The position numbers and the translations under genes are program-made. DNA of 8,626 nt from an uncultured Bacteroidales bacterium (GTDB taxonomy: Bacteria; Bacteroidota; Bacteroidia; Bacteroidales; UBA932): assembly GCA_946406095.1 (NCBI GenBank), contig CAMJJO010000074.1, forward strand, positions 1 to 8,626. The letters run 5' to 3'. Below the pieces are notes generated by a model. The model was not told the DNA's origin, searched no databases, and worked only from the letters and a program-made list of their open reading frames with translations. Positions 4,815 to 8,626 of the stretch are shown here, piece by piece; the first letter of the stretch is position 1, and each line of letters opens with the position of its first letter.

Positions 4815-6075
4815 GGGGAAATTCAGCAGCCGTTTCGCCATGATCATGGCGATGGCCGGCTCCGCTGTGGGGCTCGGTAATATCTGGCGTTTCCCCTATA
4901 TGGTCGGCGAGCACGGCGGCGCTGCGTTCATCATCATCTATATAATCTGCTGCCTGCTGGTTTCGCTGCCCGTTTTCTTTGCTGAGGCAACCATCGGAAA
5001 AGCTACCCGCAAAGACACTTTCGGGGCGATGGAGGCGATTGCGCCGGACGGCCGCTTCAAGAATGTCGGATATATCGCCATCGTATCCTCTTTCATCATC
5101 CTGTCCTTCTACAGCGTGGTGGGAGGATGGAGTTTCGATTATCTGCTGCGCTCCTGCGCCGGCGGTTTCAGCGGCAAGAGCATCACCGAAGCCCGGGAGG
5201 TTTTTGCCGGGATGGGATCGTCCGTGCTGGAGAATGTGGGGTGTATGCTGGTGTTCCTGGGGCTGACTGCGGGAATTGTGGCGGGCGGAGTAGAAAAGGG
5301 GATAGGGCTGTTCTCCAAGATTTCGATGCCGGTGCTGCTGGTAATGATGATAGTGATTGCGAGCGTCTCCCTGACCCTGCCCGGTTCAAAGGAAGGCGTC
5401 GCATACCTGGTGCGGCCGGACTTCAGCAAACTCAACGGCGCAGCCATCGCCGCCGCCCTCGGGCAATCTTTTTTCAGCCTCTCCCTGGGTGTCGGCACCA
5501 TCCTGACATACTCCTCCTATATGCATGAGGATGAGGGGATTATCGCCGCCGGGTCCTGGACGGCCTTCTTCGATACCTGCTTTGCGCTGATTGCCGGGTT
5601 TGCAATCATGCCGGCGGTGTTCGCAGCCGGGATAGAGCCCTCCGCCGGGCCTTCGCTGGTGTTCGAGACCCTGCCCGTGATCTTCTCCCGGATGGGGGTG
5701 GTGCTGCCGGTGGTATTCTTCCTGGCGATATTGATTGCCGCCCTCAGTTCTTCCATCTCCCTCCTGGAGGTCGTAGTGGCCTGGCTGGTGGAGCAGAAGC
5801 ATACCACCCGCCCCCGCGCAGCCCTGCTGGTGTTCGTTTTCGCCGCCGTTCTGGGAACCGCCTGCGCCCTGGTGCCAAAAGTGTTCAACACCTGCGATTT
5901 CATCTCCTCCAACGTGCTGATGATGGCAGGGGCCCTGATATTCTCGATGATAGTCGGGTGGATAATGCCGCGCGAGACTGTCCTGCAGCACATCCGCTCC
6001 CGTTTTATCTACGGGCTCATCCGCTACGCCGCCCCGGTGATGATAGTGGCCATCGCGGTAACGAATTTACTGTAA
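4804..6075 (+). CDS. Sodium-dependent transporter, neurotransmitter:sodium symporter (NSS) family
   Basis: This is an inner-membrane Na+-coupled symporter of the LeuT/MhsT/Tyt1 type, most likely for an amino acid; the substrate cannot be read from the sequence. It has 423 residues and about 11 hydrophobic segments, at the short end of bacterial NSS proteins. Signature motifs are SRFAMIMAMAGSAVGLGNIW followed by RFPY (9-32, TM1 with its unwound sodium/substrate site), GQSFFSLSLGVGTILTYSSY (220-239, TM6) and ALSSSISLLEVV (313-324, TM8, Na2-site serines). The start is a TTG at 4804. The next ATG (4840) would drop the conserved cytoplasmic SRF segment before TM1, so TTG is preferred. The start lies within the end of the lipoprotein gene. 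The lipoprotein-transporter pairing is suggestive but no joint function is known to me. Confidence 0.92.
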   Translation: MANRGKFSSRFAMIMAMAGSAVGLGNIWRFPYMVGEHGGAAFIIIYIICCLLVSLPVFFAEATIGKATRKDTFGAMEAIAPDGRFKNVGYIAIVSSFIILSFYSVVGGWSFDYLLRSCAGGFSGKSITEAREVFAGMGSSVLENVGCMLVFLGLTAGIVAGGVEKGIGLFSKISMPVLLVMMIVIASVSLTLPGSKEGVAYLVRPDFSKLNGAAIAAALGQSFFSLSLGVGTILTYSSYMHEDEGIIAAGSWTAFFDTCFALIAGFAIMPAVFAAGIEPSAGPSLVFETLPVIFSRMGVVLPVVFFLAILIAALSSSISLLEVVVAWLVEQKHTTRPRAALLVFVFAAVLGTACALVPKVFNTCDFISSNVLMMAGALIFSMIVGWIMPRETVLQHIRSRFIYGLIRYAAPVMIVAIAVTNLL

Positions 6076-6081
6076 TTTTCT

Positions 6082-6089
6082 TATCTTTG
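6082..6089 (+). promoter_or_regulatory. Putative mutS -7 promoter box
   Basis: TATCTTTG, matching TAnnTTTG, lies in the 21-bp gap between the transporter stop and mutS, ending 7 bp before the ATG. Transcription normally begins several bases past this box, so the mRNA would have almost no leader. No TTTG was found at the -33 distance. The same 10-mer CTTATCTTTG also occurs before folA. Confidence 0.45.
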
Positions 6090-6096
6090 CCTTGAT

Positions 6097-8626
6097 ATGG
6101 CAAAGGCCCCCGAAGATACCCCGTTGCTCAAGCAGTATTTCAGCATCAAGGCCCAGAATCCTGAGGCGGTGCTGTTGTTCCGCGTTGGGGATTTCTATGA
6201 ATCCTACAGCGACGACGCGCTCATCACCAGCAAGGTGCTGGGGATAGTGCTGACGCGCAAATCCAACGGCGAAAAGGGCGACACCCCTATGGCCGGAATC
6301 CCGCATCATGCTCTGGCACAATATCTTCCAAAGCTGGTCCGGGCCGGCTACAAGGTTGCCATCTGCGACCAGCTGGAAGACCCTAAACTCGCGCAGGCAA
6401 AACTGGTAAAGCGCGGGATAACGGAGATTCTCACCCCCGGAATCGCTTTCGGCGAGGGGATGCTGGAGCAGAAGGAGCACAACTGGCTCTGCGGGCTTTG
6501 CTTCGATAACGATCAGGTCGGCGCAGCCTTCCTGGACGCTTCTACCGGCACTTTCCGTGTTGCTCAGGGCTCACTGGATTATATCTCCACCCTGCTCGCA
6601 TCCTTCTCCCCCAAGGAACTGGTGGTGCAGCGGGACTGCGTGAAGGGCGCCCGCGAGCGATTCGGCGACTATTATATCACCCCCCTCGAAGAGTGGGCGT
6701 TCGTTTATGATTCCGCGGCGGAAAAACTGCGCTCGCAGTTGCGTGTGGAGTCCCTGAAGGGCTTCGGCGTGGAGAGTTTCCCTCTCGCCATCTGTGCCGC
6801 CGGGGCGGTAATCTATTATCTGGAACAGACGCATCACGAGGGCCTGCGGAATATCTGCAGCGTCTCCCGCATAGATGAGGGAAAGTTCGTGTGGATGGAC
6901 CGTTTTACCATCCGCAATCTGGAAATCTTTGCGTCGAACGCCGGCCGTGAGGGCACCAGCCTGGTGGATGTGCTGGACCGCTGCTCGTCCCCGATGGGTG
7001 CGCGCCTGCTGCGTTCCTGGCTCTCGATGCCGATAATGGATCGGGCCGCGCTGAATGCCCGCTACGACTGCGTTCAGTTCTTCTTCGACAACGACGGCCC
7101 GCTGGATGAGGTGCGGAGGCTGATTTCGGATGTGGGCGACCTTGAGCGCATCCTCTCCCGCGCTGCCACCGGAAAGCTTCTCCCCCGCGAAATGATGCAG
7201 TTGCGCAGGTCCCTGAGGCAGATGGAACCCATCAAAGCCCTCTGCTCGGACACCGGCATAGAGGCTCTGGACAGGCTTCTGAAGGGGATGAAGAACTGCG
7301 GGAAGCTGCTCGCGCGCATCGAAGCCACGATGGCCGAAGACCCCGCCGCGCAGATAGGCAAAGGCCCCGTCATCGCCCCCGGAGTGGACAAGACCCTGGA
7401 CGAACTCCGCAGCATCTCCACCGGCGGCAAGGACTACCTGCTGCAGATGCAGGCCCGCGAGGTGGAGCGCACGGGGATTTCGTCGCTGCGCATAGGATAT
7501 AACAACGTGTTCGGCTACTACCTGGAGGTGCGCAATACCTTCAAGGACCAGGTGCCGCCCGAATGGGTGCGAAAGCAGACCCTGGTGGGCGCCGAACGCT
7601 ATATCACAGAGGAACTTAAGGAGTACGAACAGAAGATTCTTTCGGCCGAAGGCACGATCTACGAGATAGAAAGCCGCATCTACGGGGAGCTGATTGCCGA
7701 GGTGCAGAAGTCCATCCGGGACATCAAGACAAACTGCGACATCATCTCGCAGCTGGACGTGCTCTCGGGCTTCGCCGTGCAGGCTATCGAACGCCGCTAC
7801 TGCCGGCCCGAGGTGGACGGCGGCACTGTGCTGGACATAAAGGCCGGCCGGCATCCGGTTATCGAGACCCTGATGCCTCCGGGCGAGGAATATGTGCCCA
7901 ACGACGTACATCTGGACTCTTCCGACACCCAGATAATGATACTGACCGGCCCGAATATGGCGGGTAAATCCGCGCTCCTGAGGCAGACCGCGCTGATTGT
8001 GCTGATGGCGCAGGTGGGTTCGTTCGTGCCCGCAGAGTCGGTTCGGATGGGCTATTTCGACAAGATATTCACCCGCGTCGGCGCCACCGACAACATCTCC
8101 CGCGGAGAATCCACTTTCATGGTGGAGATGCTGGAGACGGCGATGATCATGCACAACCTTTCCGCCCGCTCGCTGGTGCTGCTGGACGAAATCGGCCGCG
8201 GCACTTCCACCTACGACGGAATGAGCATCGCCCGCGCCCTGGTGGAGTACATCCACAAGTTCGGCAAGGGTGCCAAGACCCTCTTTGCCACTCATTATCA
8301 CGAACTTAACGATCTGGAAGATATATATCCGCGCGTGAAGAACTACCACATCGCCGTCAAGGAGGTGGGGAAGGATATCATCTTTTTGAGGAAACTGACG
8401 GAGGGCGGAGTTTCGCACAGTTTCGGTATCCACGTGGCGCGCCTGGCCGGGATGCCCCGCGAGATTGTGGAGAGCGCCGAGCGTACGCTGAAAGACCTTG
8501 AGCGCAAGGAGAATAGCGTTCGTGCAGTGGCTCAGGCCGGTGCGGTGCAGGACGACGGCAGCGTGCAGTTGAATCTGTTCCAGTTGGATGACCCCACCCT
8601 GAGTGCTCTTCGGGCTCGTCTGGAGG
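6097..8626 (+). CDS. mutS: DNA mismatch repair protein MutS, missing its extreme C-terminus
   Basis: MutS recognises base mismatches and small loops and recruits MutL in an ATP-dependent way. The frame is open for 843 codons to the window edge. Other MutS proteins suggest that only a few tens of residues are missing. The order is the mismatch-binding domain with RVGDFYE (F33-Y34-E35; Phe inserts at the mismatch and Glu contacts it), the connector, the core and clamp helices, then the ABC-type ATPase. Walker A is GPNMAGKS (618-625, K624), followed by Ala where many MutS proteins have Thr. Walker B is LVLLDEIGRG (D697, E698), next to GTSTYDG, with the switch ATHYHEL and the dimer-contact HSFGIHVARLAGMP. 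The tail LNLFQLDDPTLS resembles Bacteroidetes MutS ends. It begins 21 bp after the transporter stop with its own promoter-like box. It is MutS1 rather than MutS2, since it has the mismatch-binding domain. Confidence 0.97.
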   Translation, partial: MAKAPEDTPLLKQYFSIKAQNPEAVLLFRVGDFYESYSDDALITSKVLGIVLTRKSNGEKGDTPMAGIPHHALAQYLPKLVRAGYKVAICDQLEDPKLAQAKLVKRGITEILTPGIAFGEGMLEQKEHNWLCGLCFDNDQVGAAFLDASTGTFRVAQGSLDYISTLLASFSPKELVVQRDCVKGARERFGDYYITPLEEWAFVYDSAAEKLRSQLRVESLKGFGVESFPLAICAAGAVIYYLEQTHHEGLRNICSVSRIDEGKFVWMDRFTIRNLEIFASNAGREGTSLVDVLDRCSSPMGARLLRSWLSMPIMDRAALNARYDCVQFFFDNDGPLDEVRRLISDVGDLERILSRAATGKLLPREMMQLRRSLRQMEPIKALCSDTGIEALDRLLKGMKNCGKLLARIEATMAEDPAAQIGKGPVIAPGVDKTLDELRSISTGGKDYLLQMQAREVERTGISSLRIGYNNVFGYYLEVRNTFKDQVPPEWVRKQTLVGAERYITEELKEYEQKILSAEGTIYEIESRIYGELIAEVQKSIRDIKTNCDIISQLDVLSGFAVQAIERRYCRPEVDGGTVLDIKAGRHPVIETLMPPGEEYVPNDVHLDSSDTQIMILTGPNMAGKSALLRQTALIVLMAQVGSFVPAESVRMGYFDKIFTRVGATDNISRGESTFMVEMLETAMIMHNLSARSLVLLDEIGRGTSTYDGMSIARALVEYIHKFGKGAKTLFATHYHELNDLEDIYPRVKNYHIAVKEVGKDIIFLRKLTEGGVSHSFGIHVARLAGMPREIVESAERTLKDLERKENSVRAVAQAGAVQDDGSVQLNLFQLDDPTLSALRARLE

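Noticed and set aside
4143..4847. 234-codon minus-strand frame over the lipoprotein gene
   Set aside because: It is antisense to the signal-peptide-bearing frame, crosses both gene junctions and resembles no family.
6571..8433. 620-codon frame antisense to mutS
   Set aside because: It is the complement of a well-conserved mutS frame in GC-rich DNA. Its translation is rich in His, Gly, Gln and Val with no recognisable domain.
8118..8626. Frameshift or early end in mutS
   Set aside because: Walker A (618-625) and Walker B (697-698) are in the same frame as the ATG at 6097, and the frame stays open to the window edge.

Overview
The window looks like chromosomal DNA from a high-GC member of the Bacteroidales, perhaps Rikenellaceae/Alistipes-like. 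This rests on the N-terminus of a SusC/RagA-type TonB-dependent receptor with a carboxypeptidase-regulatory-like domain, on promoter boxes of the Bacteroidetes type (TAnnTTTG), on the lack of strong Shine-Dalgarno sequences, and on the style of the MutS protein. Genus is an inference; no rRNA or other marker is present.

Layout from left to right. (1) 1-349, minus strand: the first 116 codons of an outer-membrane TonB-dependent receptor, cut by the window edge, with two short palindromes just upstream of its start. (2) 437-1767: an AT-richer module made of a Y1/HUH transposase-like gene of the RAYT (REP-associated tyrosine transposase) type on the minus strand. It is flanked on each side by three hairpin repeats, spaced exactly 51 bp apart in both clusters. 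This is the most unusual structure in the window. (3) 1808-3648, minus strand: galM (aldose 1-epimerase) then thyA (thymidylate synthase), joined by a 4-nt ATGA overlap. (4) 3649-3721: a short divergent promoter region with mirror-image TATCTTTG boxes. (5) 3722-6075, plus strand: folA (dihydrofolate reductase), an unrecognised small lipoprotein and an NSS-family sodium-dependent transporter, each overlapping the next by 11-14 nt. (6) From 6097, plus strand: mutS, lacking only its last residues at the window edge, with its own promoter-like box a few bases before the ATG.

ThyA and FolA work as a pair: ThyA makes dTMP while oxidising methylene-tetrahydrofolate to dihydrofolate, and FolA reduces the dihydrofolate back. 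They sit on opposite sides of one promoter region, so the two halves of the thymidylate cycle may be expressed together. GalM, the lipoprotein and the transporter have no obvious role in that cycle. mutS (mismatch repair) follows as a separate transcription unit or as the tail of the folA operon. The RAYT-hairpin module looks inserted between the receptor gene and thyA and has no metabolic link to its neighbours.
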